Counted from the first letter of the stretch, positions 1 to 10,614 are shown. The stretch is DNA of 41,845 nucleotides from Methanosarcinales archaeon (GCA_031260345.1 JAIRKA010000116.1:1-41845); one strand, 5' to 3'. Numbers and translations: made by a program. Notes: generated by a model from the sequence alone, not told the origin.

Positions 1-33
1 CGATAACAATAAACACATCGGTATTTCGGAAAT

Positions 34-102
34 GGAAATCCGGTCAGGTAGACCGAATGGACTCTAGATCCGTTCAGCCGGGTTAGATTCCCGGGATTTC
101 CG
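34..102 (+). tRNA. pylT: tRNA-Pyl (CUA anticodon), amber suppressor
   Basis: Folds as the compact pyrrolysine tRNA. The 7-bp acceptor stem GGAAATC/GATTTCC is at 34-40 and 95-101. A single base separates the acceptor and D stems. The D stem is 4 bp (GGTC/GACC) with a 5-nt loop. The anticodon stem is 6 bp (56-61/69-74) with loop CTCTAGA and anticodon CTA at 64-66. The variable region is only 3 nt, and the T stem is CCGGG/CCCGG. Discriminator is G102; CCA is not encoded. These are the hallmarks of tRNA-Pyl, which PylS charges to read UAG. It lies 37 bp upstream of pylS, as in Methanosarcina. From memory, the base 3' of the anticodon is A in Methanosarcina barkeri; here it is G67. Confidence 0.97.
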
Positions 103-124
103 CATTCTTATCACGGAAAAATAA

Positions 125-1459
<1,335 letters not shown>

Positions 1460-1556
1460 AAGCAGAAACAAATGTAGCAAAGCGAATGCAGTAAAGCAAA
1501 GTGCAGCAATACCACAACAAATTTAATAAAAATCAATAATGGGGCTCGGGGTCAAA

Positions 1557-2681
1557 ATGGCTGATTTTTTTTCAAGGATGGATGATGCAAAATACAATCA
1601 ATTCATAGATGACATCATTTCAAAAAAGCCGCTGACAGATGACATGATTCGTGAAATGCTTTCCATAACGGATCGTGACAGCCTGAAAAAAATGTCTGAT
1701 GCCGCCGTTTTCGTCAAAAATCAGTATTTTGGAAACAGCATCTACCTCTACAGTTTTGTTTATTTCTCCACTTACTGCAAAAATCAATGTTCTTTTTGCT
1801 ATTACAATTCCAAAAACAAAATCGATCGCTATCGTGTCACGCCTGAAGAACTCCGCAGGATGTGTGAAGAGCTCAAAGATGAAGGCGTTCACATGATCGA
1901 TTTAACGATGGGCGAAGACCCGCATTTTCATGATGCGCCTGAAAAGCTTTTGGAATTTGTCAGAACCGCCAAAGAAATCACAGGCCTTCCCGTCATGGTT
2001 TCTCCGGGTGTCGTTGACAATGATTTTATCAAAGCGCTTGCCGCGGAAGGCGCCGACTTTTTCGCGCTTTATCAAGAAACGTATCAAAAAGAACTTTACG
2101 GCAAACTCCGCATCGGGCAGTCCTTCGAAGAACGTATTCAAGCCAGAAGCAGCGCAAAGGTCGCCGGAATCTGCATTGAAGACGGCATTTTAACGGGCTT
2201 TTCCAAAATGAAGCTTTCAAGCGGTGAGCCGATCAATCCGTCTGTTTCTGATGACATCGAATCCGCAATTGTTTCCATCCGCGGCATGCAGGAAGCCGAT
2301 CCGGATCAAGTACGTGTCATGACATTTGAGCCGCAGCCGGGAACGCCGCTTGCGGAGACGGCGCAGGCTTCTGATTTAATGGAACTCAAAGTCATTTCAA
2401 TTCTTCGGTTTGTTTTCCCCGACCGCCTCATTCCGGCATCTCTCGACGTTGCAGGAATTCCCGGAATGGTTGACCGCCTCAATGCCGGCGCAAACGTGGT
2501 GACATCCATCATTTCCGCCGATTCCAAATTGGAAGGCGTCGTCAATTTTGACCGCGACGTTTCGCTGAATGAAAGAAAAAGAGACGCGAAAAGCGTGATT
2601 GAAAAGCTTCATGAAATGGGACTTGAGCGCGGCAGCCAAGAAAGCTTTGAAAGCTATTTGAATCGAAACAAAACAATTTAA
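1557..2681 (+). CDS. pylB: methylornithine synthase PylB (radical SAM)
   Basis: 374 residues. PylB is a radical SAM mutase that rearranges lysine to 3-methylornithine, the first step of pyrrolysine synthesis. The cluster-binding motif CxxxCxxC is seen as YCKNQCSFCYY, followed by family-typical blocks (HMIDLTMGED, FFALYQETYQKELYGKLR, RLNAGANVVTSI). An in-frame ATG at 1539 exists, but 1557 gives MADFFSRMDD, closer to where family members begin; the Shine-Dalgarno signal is weak for both. Compared with the M. barkeri protein as I remember it, about 13 extra residues follow EDGILTG (FSKMKLSSGEPINPSV). The 97-bp spacer after pylS suggests the same operon. Confidence 0.96.
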   Translation: MADFFSRMDDAKYNQFIDDIISKKPLTDDMIREMLSITDRDSLKKMSDAAVFVKNQYFGNSIYLYSFVYFSTYCKNQCSFCYYNSKNKIDRYRVTPEELRRMCEELKDEGVHMIDLTMGEDPHFHDAPEKLLEFVRTAKEITGLPVMVSPGVVDNDFIKALAAEGADFFALYQETYQKELYGKLRIGQSFEERIQARSSAKVAGICIEDGILTGFSKMKLSSGEPINPSVSDDIESAIVSIRGMQEADPDQVRVMTFEPQPGTPLAETAQASDLMELKVISILRFVFPDRLIPASLDVAGIPGMVDRLNAGANVVTSIISADSKLEGVVNFDRDVSLNERKRDAKSVIEKLHEMGLERGSQESFESYLNRNKTI

Positions 2682-2718
2682 AATCGCCAAAATCATCCTC
2701 AAATTTGAAGGAATCAGA

Positions 2719-3984
2719 ATGTCCGCTCCAGATCAAAACAAGTTTTTGCAAAACAAATCTCCGATTGCTTCCGATTTCCCGGAGTCGTTATACGCCGGAA
2801 AATGTATTTGTCTTATCGGCGGCAAGCTTCAGGGTGTTGAAGCAGCGTATTTGGCAAAAAAAGCAGGTTTGATTGTTGTTTTAATTGACAGGAATCCGTC
2901 AGCGCTGGCGCAAAGTCTTTGCGATGAATTTCATTGTTTTGATATTACAAAGGACAAGTCCCGATTCATTTCAATATCGGAAAGCTCCGATTTTATGATT
3001 CCCGTTAACGAAAATGAAGAAACGATTGCATTTTTGAAATCCGTTTCAAATGAAATTAAATGTCCGCTTCTTTTTGATTTCGACGCATACGAAATCAGCT
3101 GCGACAAAACAAAATCTAAAAATTATTTCAAAACCGTCGGCGTTCCGACACCGGCCGATAAACCCGATGAGCCGCCTTACTTTGTCAAACCGCCGTCGGA
3201 AAGCGGCAGTGTCGGCGCAAGGATCATTCATTCCAATGATGAATTAAAATCGGTTCCGCCAAATTATTTAATTGAAGAATATCTGACCGGTCCCGTTATT
3301 TCTTTGGAAGTTGTCGGCGACGGCAAGGATTACACCGTCGTTAAAGAAACGCTCATTCACATTGACGATGTTTGGGACTGCTGCATGGTCACACCGCTCC
3401 CAAGCAATGAAATCTACCGCAAAATCACGTTTGATTTAGCGAAAGGACTCCGGCTGAAAGGCATCATGGATGTTGAAGCGATTTCAAGCCAAAAAGGCTG
3501 GAAAGTTTTGGAGATCGACGCCCGTTTCCCGAGTCAGACACCGACGTGCGTCTATTTTTCATCCGGCGTCAATCTGCTTCTTTTGCTGATTGAAGCGTTT
3601 TCAAATCCCGAATTCAAAGAAAAGGGTCTCCCAAATTCAACCAATAAAAAATATGAAAATGCGTATTGCATTTTTGAGCATTTCAGAAAAGAAGACGGCA
3701 AACTTATTTCAGGCGGCGAGCATTTGATTTCTGCCGGCAGCAATTTCCATCCGTTTGCAGCGGACATCAATGAAAACGGAATTGAAATCTTTGAGAGCAC
3801 GCTCAATGGAGCGGGCGGAAGTACGGGTGAAAATTCATATTCGGCTTATACCGTCATCACTTACGCGAAAACGGAAGCGGAAACAAAAGAAAAGAGAAAA
3901 AGAGCGATGTCTTTTATTCTTGAAACTTCGTTTCAAGTCCGGCCCGCCGCTTCGCGCCGTCCGGATCTTGAAAATAAAAATTAA
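2719..3984 (+). CDS. pylC: 3-methylornithine--L-lysine ligase PylC (ATP-grasp)
   Basis: 421-residue ATP-grasp ligase that joins 3-methylornithine to the epsilon-amine of lysine, step two of pyrrolysine synthesis. The N-terminal region has a nucleotide-fold start (CICLIGGKLQGVEAAYLAKK). ATP-grasp elements follow (YFVKPPSESGSVGARII, YLIEEYLTGPVISLEVVG, and LEIDARFPSQTPTCVYFSSG near the metal site). A Shine-Dalgarno GAAGGA lies just upstream of the ATG. It sits 37 bp after pylB. The C-terminus (after about residue 390) is rich in Lys and Arg and probably not part of the core fold. Confidence 0.97.
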   Translation: MSAPDQNKFLQNKSPIASDFPESLYAGKCICLIGGKLQGVEAAYLAKKAGLIVVLIDRNPSALAQSLCDEFHCFDITKDKSRFISISESSDFMIPVNENEETIAFLKSVSNEIKCPLLFDFDAYEISCDKTKSKNYFKTVGVPTPADKPDEPPYFVKPPSESGSVGARIIHSNDELKSVPPNYLIEEYLTGPVISLEVVGDGKDYTVVKETLIHIDDVWDCCMVTPLPSNEIYRKITFDLAKGLRLKGIMDVEAISSQKGWKVLEIDARFPSQTPTCVYFSSGVNLLLLLIEAFSNPEFKEKGLPNSTNKKYENAYCIFEHFRKEDGKLISGGEHLISAGSNFHPFAADINENGIEIFESTLNGAGGSTGENSYSAYTVITYAKTEAETKEKRKRAMSFILETSFQVRPAASRRPDLENKN

Positions 3985-3997
3985 AAGAGGAACGATT

Positions 3998-4792
3998 ATG
4001 GCACTTCTGACTCCCGAAGACCTGGCAAACATGACAAACGCGCTCGTTGAAAACGATCGTTTGATTGCAGAATTGACAGATTATTCTTTAGACGGTCTTT
4101 GCCGCAAAGTTTACGGTACCGCGCCGAATAAAGAAAAAATCGGCATCATTCCTGTCACGGCAGGCGGCGGAATCATCGGAAGTTTCTCCGAGTCTCTGCT
4201 TTTTGCTGTTCAGCATTTCGGAATGGACGGCTTCATCACCGAAAACACGGATGTCGCCGGTTATTATGAAGCTGTGACGAAAGGCGCCGACATTATTTTA
4301 ATGGCCGACGATCTCGCCTATATCGCTCACAACCTCAGAAACGGCAAGCTCGCTCACAATCAAATCTGCACAGGCAGAATTTACGCTGAAATTCTTTGCA
4401 ATGCGAAAGATTACATCGACGGTAAAGATGTTCTCGTCATCGGGCTCGGAAAAGTCGGAACGCCCGCGGTTGAAACCTTTTTAAACAAAAAACAAAATGT
4501 TTATGTTTTTGACGTTGATTCAAAACGCATCGATGAAATCGCTTCCATGTATCCCGTTTTCAAATATAATCCCGAAAAAGAGCCGAAATCGTTTTTCAAG
4601 ATTTTTGAAGCGACCCCGTGCGCCGATACCATTTGCGAATCTGTTTTAAAAGAAAATTCAATCGTCTCAACGCCCGGCATTCCGCGCGGCATCTCCGATG
4701 AATTGATTGAAAAATACAATGTCCGCGTTGTTTTAGAACCGCTCGGGATCGGCACATTGAGCATGTTGTATGCTGTTTTCGATTCAGCTTGA
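3998..4792 (+). CDS. pylD: pyrrolysine synthase / dehydrogenase PylD
   Basis: 264 residues. PylD oxidises L-lysine-N6-3R-methyl-D-ornithine so that it cyclises to pyrrolysine, the last biosynthetic step. The Rossmann dinucleotide motif GLGKVG is in VLVIGLGKVGTPAVETF (about residue 150). Upstream, FITENTDVAGYYEAV and ADIILMADDLAYIAHN are family-like. The frame is open far upstream inside pylC, but the start at 3998 (MALLTPEDLANM) is supported by the Shine-Dalgarno AGAGG at about 3986 and gives the family length. It begins 13 bp after pylC and ends convergently 25 bp from cofE. Confidence 0.97.
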   Translation: MALLTPEDLANMTNALVENDRLIAELTDYSLDGLCRKVYGTAPNKEKIGIIPVTAGGGIIGSFSESLLFAVQHFGMDGFITENTDVAGYYEAVTKGADIILMADDLAYIAHNLRNGKLAHNQICTGRIYAEILCNAKDYIDGKDVLVIGLGKVGTPAVETFLNKKQNVYVFDVDSKRIDEIASMYPVFKYNPEKEPKSFFKIFEATPCADTICESVLKENSIVSTPGIPRGISDELIEKYNVRVVLEPLGIGTLSMLYAVFDSA

Positions 4793-4817
4793 ATCCAGAT
4801 TCGTTTTTTATTTTAAA

Positions 4818-5585
4818 TCATTTTTTGTTTTTCAATTCCAAAAGACTGCGAATCACCAAATCTTTTTCTTGATCCCGATACATATCTTTAATCGAAACTT
4901 TTTCATCGGTGTAAAAATCCAAGCCTCGAATAATAACGGCAGGAACACCGCCGCCGCCTTCACCCATGACCAAATTGGCGGCGCCCGCGATTTCATCGAC
5001 AACCGCTTCTTCGGAAATTTCCAAAATTCTGCCGTACAGATCTTCTTCGCCGATCCATTGCCGAATCGCTTTGATGTTGTAAAGACCGATTGCGACGTTT
5101 GTCTGTCCGCTTTTAAAAGAACGTCCGTTGGTATCGGTAATAATGACACTGATTTTTTTGCCTGTTTTTTGCTTGATGGCTTTGCCGATGAAAGCCGCGT
5201 GCTCATCCGGCTTTTCGGGAAGTTTCAAAAGAAGACCGCCGCCGACATTGGATGAATCAATTCCCGCGTTAATACAGACATGACCGTTTTTGTTTCGGAC
5301 AAGCATGAAAGGCGTTTCCGTAATCACTTCAATGCTTTCATCCAAAACCGCCTGAACAAAGCGCGGGTCTTTGCCGTTGAGGGCCGCAATTCTTTTCGCG
5401 TCGGCGCTCGGAACGACATCCTCTTCGCGGAAAGTCAGCCCGAGCGATTTTGAAACGATTGTTGACGCGATGACGATAATATCTTTATCAGCAATGTCCG
5501 GCGCGTTTTTGAAAATAATATCTGCGATGTCGTCGCCTTTTTGAATTAAGGGAATATTCTCAACCGCTTGTAAAATCAGGGACAA
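4818..5585 (-). CDS. cofE: coenzyme F420-0:L-glutamate ligase
   Basis: 255 residues. CofE adds glutamates to F420-0 with GTP, finishing the hydride-carrying cofactor of methanogenesis. Typical features are VIASTIVSKSLG near the N-terminus, VCINAGIDSSNV in the middle and SVIITDTNGRSFKSGQTNVAIG. The length matches the archaeal family (about 250). Convergent with pylD. The 225 bp upstream (5586-5810) separate it from the end of mutS and must hold its promoter; I see no distinct motif there beyond AT-richness. Confidence 0.96.
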   Translation of the reverse strand: MSLILQAVENIPLIQKGDDIADIIFKNAPDIADKDIIVIASTIVSKSLGLTFREEDVVPSADAKRIAALNGKDPRFVQAVLDESIEVITETPFMLVRNKNGHVCINAGIDSSNVGGGLLLKLPEKPDEHAAFIGKAIKQKTGKKISVIITDTNGRSFKSGQTNVAIGLYNIKAIRQWIGEEDLYGRILEISEEAVVDEIAGAANLVMGEGGGGVPAVIIRGLDFYTDEKVSIKDMYRDQEKDLVIRSLLELKNKK

Positions 5586-5810
5586 TTCATTTTCTCCGGG
5601 ATGATTTTTGAAGATTTTTCATGAAATTTTTGAAATTTGAAACAGGATAATAAATAAACGTAAACACAGCATAAACAAAACATAAATAAGACGGATTCAT
5701 AAACAGGAATTGCGGCACATGATGAAAGTTACCCCATCTTGAGCAAAGGATGAAGAAAACTTATGAGCTGATGCCGCTCTTTCATTTTTATTGATTTTCA
5801 TTGAAAGCTT

Positions 5811-8570
5811 TCATTCTTCAAGCCTGCTCAATTTTTCTTTTACTTCTTCCAATTTCAAAAGCGCCTGCATCGGCGTCATATTGTTGACATCCAAATCTTT
5901 GAACTCGTCTTTTAGTTCTTCAATTTCGGGGTGTTCGATAAACTTCTCAACAACGCGTTCTTCTCCGCCTGCGCTTTCGGGATCAAAAAGCAAAAGCTGC
6001 GTGTATCTCGCTGTTTTCTTTTTGCCGCGCCCTTCATCTTCCGCCAAACTTTCGTTTTCAATTTCTTTCAAAATTTCGGCGGCGCGCTCGTTCACTTTTT
6101 CGGGAACGCCGGCCAGCCTTGCGACATGAATACCGTAACTTTTATCGGTTGCGCCAGGAACGATTTTTCGAAGGAAAACCAAATCGCTTCCAGTTTCACG
6201 AACAGCGATGTGGAAGTTTTTCAGGCGGCTGAGCTTGTTTTCAAGTGCCGTTAATTGATGATAATGCGTTGCAAAAAGAGTTCGGACGCCTTTTTTATCT
6301 TTGTTGTGAATGTATTCAACAACCGCTTTTGCGATGCTGTAGCCGTCATACGTGCTGGTTCCGCGGCCGATTTCATCGAGAAGAATCAAATTGCGCTCGC
6401 CCGAGTTGTTTAAAATATTGGCCAGCTCCACCATTTCAACCATGAACGTACTTTTGCCGCCCGCTAAATCGTCGTGAGCGCCGATTCTTGTAAAAATGCG
6501 GTCAACGGCGCCGATTTTAGCGAACGCCGCCGGCACGAAGCTTCCGGCCTGCGCCATCACCACAATCATTGCAATCTGCCGCATGTATGTGGATTTACCC
6601 GCCATGTTCGGGCCGGTGATCAAAAGGAATTGGTTTTCCGCTGCATCCATTTCGGTGTCGTTTGGAACAAAAGCTTCATTCATCGTTTTTTCAACAATCG
6701 GATGACGTCCGTCGCGAATCAGAATTTCCAAACTGTCATCCAATTGCGGGCAAACATAATTATTTTCAATGGCGGTTTCAGCAAAACTGCATAAAACATC
6801 AATCTTTCCGATCAAGTGCGCCATACTTTGAATTTCTTTTGCGTAAGAAGAAACGTGTTCCGTCACTTCTCTGAATATTTCATATTCAAGCGCAACGGAT
6901 TTGTCATCCGCTGTTAAAATCAGATTTTCACGGTCTTTGAGTTCTGGCGTAAAATAGCGCTCGCCATTCGCAACCGTCTGCTTCCGGATGTAGCTTTCAG
7001 GAACGAGGTGTTTGTTTGCGTTCGTCACCTCAATGAAATAGCCGAAGACTTTGTTGTAGCCGACTTTTAAATTTTTAATTCCCGTTTTCTCTCTCTGTTG
7101 CGTTTGAAACTCGGCAATCCAATCCTTGCTGTCTCCCGAAGCGCCTCGAAGTTCGTCCAATTCATCGCTGAAGCCGGATTTAATCATTTTTCCTTCGCGA
7201 ACGGTAATCGGCGGCTCCTCTGCGATTGTTTTGGAAATCAAATCCGAAAGTTCCGCGGCGAAATTAAATTGGGAAACATCATGGCAGATTTCGGCAAGCA
7301 AATCGGATTCTGTACCGGCCGTTTTTGAACCGCATATTTGATTCATGACAGCGCAGAGTCCGGGAAGTTCAGCGAGTGAATTGCGCATGGAAATCAGGTC
7401 ACGCGCATTTGAATTGCCGTACATCATTCGGCTGACAAGACGCTCAATATCTGAGATATTTGAAAGATGTTGTCTTAAATCGTAGCGCATGAGACTGTTT
7501 TCTTTAAGCGCTGAAACCGCATTTAGGCGCTTGGTAATTTCAGCCGGATCAACCAGCGGGCGAAGCAGCCAGTTTCGAAGAAGTCTTGAACCCATTGATG
7601 TTTTTGTTTTATCCAAAAAACGAATGAGTGAATAGTTTTCTCCGTCATCGCGGGTATTTTTAATAATTTCCAAGTTGCGAAGCGTCATTGAATCCAAAAT
7701 CAAATGTTTTGACATGGAATAAAATGAAACAGCTTGAATATGCTCCAGCTCTCTCATCTGTGTTTTAAGCGCGTAATCAAGCGTTTTGCCGCAGGCGAGA
7801 ACGGCATAATCCGAATCCTTAAAGCCCATCCCGTCCATTGTGGAAACTTTAAACCGCTTCTGCAAATCCGATTTGCATTTTTCGATTTCAGCGGCCACCG
7901 ATTTCACACACGTAAATGTTTCAATTTTGACTTTGTTTTCGGCCAAGCGGCTCATCAGAAGCTCATTCTGCGCAAGCGTGTTCTGAATAATGCATTCGGC
8001 CGGTTTGTATCTTGCGACTTCGCTGATCACTTTTTCGTAAGGCGCGGAATCTTCAAACTGACTTGCGAAAAACTCACCGGTTGAAATATCTAAAAAAGAA
8101 ATGCCGAAAAGTTCAGCATCCGGTTTTTTTAATTTTTTCTTTGAATCGCCGTCGGGATCATAAGTGCTCGCGAGCGACATTAAATAATTGTTGGCTGAAT
8201 CTGTAATGATGGATGAATCAATCGCTGTTCCCGGTGTTACAATGCGGACGACGCCTCTTTTAACAAGGCCTTTTGCTTTTTTCGGGTCCTCAAGCTGTTC
8301 ACAGATTGCGACCTTGTAGCCTTTTTTAATCAGCCGCGGAAGATAATTGTCAATGGCATGATACGGAATTCCCGCAAGCGGCATTTGTTTGCCGTCTTTT
8401 GTTTTTCCGCGGTTCGTCAGCGTGATTTCGAGTTCCCGAGCAATTGTTTTAGCGTCATCTCCGAACGATTCATAAAAATCGCCCATGCGGAAGAAAACGA
8501 GGGCGTCGGGACATTCTTCCTTTGCCGCATAATATTGTTTTATTGCAGGGGTGGCTTGATCCATAAACAT
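5811..8570 (-). CDS. mutS: DNA mismatch repair protein MutS
   Basis: 919 residues, full length. MutS recognises mismatches and recruits MutL. The mismatch-reading Phe-X-Glu is present near the N-terminus (FRMGDFYESF). The C-terminal ABC ATPase has Walker A GPNMAGKST, Walker B LILLDEIGRGTSTYDG and FATHYHQLT. The C-terminus ends in a Glu/Lys-rich helix. Possible starts are TTG 8573, ATG 8570 and ATG 8564; I prefer 8570 or 8564 by alignment to family starts. Only a few bases separate it from the stop of the OLD nuclease gene upstream, so the two may be co-transcribed. mutL lies about 6 kb away on the other strand. Confidence 0.97.
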   Translation of the reverse strand: MFMDQATPAIKQYYAAKEECPDALVFFRMGDFYESFGDDAKTIARELEITLTNRGKTKDGKQMPLAGIPYHAIDNYLPRLIKKGYKVAICEQLEDPKKAKGLVKRGVVRIVTPGTAIDSSIITDSANNYLMSLASTYDPDGDSKKKLKKPDAELFGISFLDISTGEFFASQFEDSAPYEKVISEVARYKPAECIIQNTLAQNELLMSRLAENKVKIETFTCVKSVAAEIEKCKSDLQKRFKVSTMDGMGFKDSDYAVLACGKTLDYALKTQMRELEHIQAVSFYSMSKHLILDSMTLRNLEIIKNTRDDGENYSLIRFLDKTKTSMGSRLLRNWLLRPLVDPAEITKRLNAVSALKENSLMRYDLRQHLSNISDIERLVSRMMYGNSNARDLISMRNSLAELPGLCAVMNQICGSKTAGTESDLLAEICHDVSQFNFAAELSDLISKTIAEEPPITVREGKMIKSGFSDELDELRGASGDSKDWIAEFQTQQREKTGIKNLKVGYNKVFGYFIEVTNANKHLVPESYIRKQTVANGERYFTPELKDRENLILTADDKSVALEYEIFREVTEHVSSYAKEIQSMAHLIGKIDVLCSFAETAIENNYVCPQLDDSLEILIRDGRHPIVEKTMNEAFVPNDTEMDAAENQFLLITGPNMAGKSTYMRQIAMIVVMAQAGSFVPAAFAKIGAVDRIFTRIGAHDDLAGGKSTFMVEMVELANILNNSGERNLILLDEIGRGTSTYDGYSIAKAVVEYIHNKDKKGVRTLFATHYHQLTALENKLSRLKNFHIAVRETGSDLVFLRKIVPGATDKSYGIHVARLAGVPEKVNERAAEILKEIENESLAEDEGRGKKKTARYTQLLLFDPESAGGEERVVEKFIEHPEIEELKDEFKDLDVNNMTPMQALLKLEEVKEKLSRLEE

Positions 8571-8576
8571 CAATTT

Positions 8577-10289
8577 TTATTTTAATGATTTGTTCAATTT
8601 TTTAGTCAACTTATAAAATTCACAGTAAGTTTCATTATCAATTTCTTCTTTTTTAAATTCTTCTAGTATTCTTTTTTTAAGATCTTTTTTTGCATTTTTG
8701 GCATGGTCTTTACCGGCCATTGCAGCAGTTCTGGATAAATCTAAAATATCTTCATTTTTTCTCATAATATCATTGTAGAGTTTTCCTGGAATCAGTCCTT
8801 CAATCATTTGAATATTTTCTATTCCAACTGGGAACATATCTATTCCATCTTTAAAACCATTTTTTTCCAATACTCTTTTTATTTCATCATATCTGTCTAA
8901 GTCAACACAAACAACAACCTTTTCAAAACGAGATTTTATAAATTTCATTAAAATGTTATTTTTAATATTGTCCGCTCCGTCGCATGGAAATATCTCAATA
9001 TCTTTCACCAATGCATCATCTTTGTGTTTTTCATCTTGTAACAATTTAAAATATTCTCTGTCTGTATCTCCTTCTACGAGGAGGATCTTCGAACTTTTAT
9101 TAAATATCAAATCTTTCAATGGGCCAAAATCTTCTCCATTTACACCTAATGCAAGTGCAAAAGGCTCAAACCATTTATTTCCACTTGTTTCTACTATATT
9201 TGAACCAGAAGGTTTCTTGCTTCGCAAATTTGTATTACGTTCTACTAAGATATTAGAAGTCGGCTCATCAAAACTTAATAAATATGGACTATGTGTTGTG
9301 ACAATTACTTGGATTTGAAGAGTGTTTGCTAAATCTTGAAGAATTCGCCCAAATTCTGCTTGAGCTTGTGGGTGCAAGAAACTTTCTGGCTCTTCAATAA
9401 CAACCAAGGGAGTAAATCTATCAGATTCAATAGATGATTTTTGATTCCTTTTAGCATTTAACAAGTTTAAAAAAATTAAAGTTCGGTTTCTTGTACCGCT
9501 TCCCCAATCATCCAATGGCAAAGCTCCGCCTTTCTCTTTTAAAGAAATTTCAATTTGTTCCCTTTCTAAGTTTATGCCTTGAATAGAAAGGCTAACTTCA
9601 TATTTTTCTTCCAAATTACCAAGAAGATCTGTTAACTCTTTCTGATGGAAATTTAAAGATTTTTGAACCAATTTTACTAATTCATCTTGTTTTTTATTAA
9701 TTGTTTCAAGGTTATCGGAACTTATAAAATTTTTAACCCTATCAGTTTTTCTAATAAATCTCTCAAAATCGTTTTCTCTTGTTGAATTATGGAATATGAG
9801 ACACTCTGTATTTTGAAGTCTTTTTAAAATTTCTATTGATTGATACTCACTTCCAATATCTTCTCCATTTATTAAAACTGTATATTTTGTTTCATTTTTT
9901 ACATTTTTTTGTAATTTAACTTGAAGGTCTATTTTATCAAAAGTTGTGCTTTTTTCGTCTTTAAATATTAAGTCTGTAATAAACTTATAAATTGCAGAAT
10001 CTATTTCTTTTCTAATTTCAAAAGCGAGATCAATAGATATGTCTTCCTTTGACTCCCGTTTCCAGCCTGTTATTTCATCATTCCAATCAAATGACCCAAT
10101 ACTCATAGAAGTTTCTGAAAAACGAAATTTTATACTATTATTGCTATCAAGTATTTTTTGAATGGCTTTTATTATATTTGTTTTCCCAACATTATTTTTC
10201 CCACAAATTGCTGTGTAATATCCAATAAAAGAAACATCAATTTCTTCAAGTGTTCTATAATTTTTCACTTTAAGCTGTTTTATAATCAT
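8577..10289 (-). CDS. OLD-family ATP-dependent nuclease (AAA ATPase + TOPRIM)
   Basis: 570 residues. The N-terminal SMC-like ATPase begins LKVKNYRTLEEIDVSF, with Walker A GKNNVGKTN at residues 30-38. Walker B LVVIEEPESFLHP is near residue 300, followed by VIVTTHSPYLLSF. The TOPRIM nuclease domain has ILLVEGDTDREYF near residue 400 and VVCVDLDRYDEI. OLD proteins are DNA nucleases, often anti-phage. No UvrD-like helicase (GajB) is adjacent, so this is not a recognisable Gabija pair; it looks like a stand-alone OLD nuclease. The gene is visibly more AT-rich, with many AT-ending and AGA/ATA codons, than mutS or cofE. That suggests acquisition. Its stop abuts the mutS start. Confidence 0.9.
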   Translation of the reverse strand: MIIKQLKVKNYRTLEEIDVSFIGYYTAICGKNNVGKTNIIKAIQKILDSNNSIKFRFSETSMSIGSFDWNDEITGWKRESKEDISIDLAFEIRKEIDSAIYKFITDLIFKDEKSTTFDKIDLQVKLQKNVKNETKYTVLINGEDIGSEYQSIEILKRLQNTECLIFHNSTRENDFERFIRKTDRVKNFISSDNLETINKKQDELVKLVQKSLNFHQKELTDLLGNLEEKYEVSLSIQGINLEREQIEISLKEKGGALPLDDWGSGTRNRTLIFLNLLNAKRNQKSSIESDRFTPLVVIEEPESFLHPQAQAEFGRILQDLANTLQIQVIVTTHSPYLLSFDEPTSNILVERNTNLRSKKPSGSNIVETSGNKWFEPFALALGVNGEDFGPLKDLIFNKSSKILLVEGDTDREYFKLLQDEKHKDDALVKDIEIFPCDGADNIKNNILMKFIKSRFEKVVVCVDLDRYDEIKRVLEKNGFKDGIDMFPVGIENIQMIEGLIPGKLYNDIMRKNEDILDLSRTAAMAGKDHAKNAKKDLKKRILEEFKKEEIDNETYCEFYKLTKKLNKSLK

Positions 10290-10316
10290 AGCTAATCCCC
10301 AATAGCAGAATAAAAT

Positions 10317-10330
10317 AATAGTGCACTATT
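10317..10330. promoter_or_regulatory. perfect 14-bp palindrome between divergent OLD nuclease and zinc-ribbon genes
   Basis: AATAGTGCACTATT is a perfect palindrome 27 bp upstream of the OLD nuclease ATG. An AT-rich TATA-like stretch (ATATTTATATTTTATT on the minus strand, about 10337-10355) lies just beyond it, so the palindrome would overlap the start of OLD transcription. Operator function is inference. Confidence 0.45.
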
Positions 10331-10408
10331 CAATATCAATAAAATATAAATATTCAATGATGAAAATAATGCTTGATAACTTTAAAAACAATCGGAGATG
10401 ATTTAATT

Positions 10409-10588
10409 ATGCCTTTAATCTGTCCGCAATGCGGGAAATCAGGTCTTTATCTTGAAACAGGCGGTGTTATGGGTAACATTTACCGCTGCAAAAACTGCAC
10501 TTACATCGGCAATTTTGTGATTGAAAGCGATGACGATGACTTTTCGGAAGAACTTGAGGCAGGGCGCCGCGCACAACTCGGTAAATGA
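10409..10588 (+). CDS. small zinc-ribbon protein
   Basis: 59 residues. Two CxxC knuckles (CPQCGKSG and CKNCTYIG) make a single zinc ribbon, followed by an acidic tail (ESDDDDFSEE). Such small archaeal proteins are common, and no specific role can be assigned. An in-frame start 36 nt upstream exists, but ATG 10409 follows the strong Shine-Dalgarno GGAGATGAT at 10394-10402 with good spacing. Transcribed away from the OLD nuclease gene and convergent with the bactofilin-like gene (26-bp gap). Confidence 0.8.
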   Translation: MPLICPQCGKSGLYLETGGVMGNIYRCKNCTYIGNFVIESDDDDFSEELEAGRRAQLGK

Positions 10589-10614
10589 TTGATAATTTTA
10601 ACCAAATTCACTTT

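Noticed and set aside
4770-5255. Plus-strand frame of 161 codons opposite cofE
   Set aside because: Antisense to a well-supported gene, Phe-rich shadow composition, no ribosome-binding site.
8577-10289. Gabija defence system (GajA)
   Set aside because: No GajB-like helicase adjacent; only the OLD-type nuclease is present.
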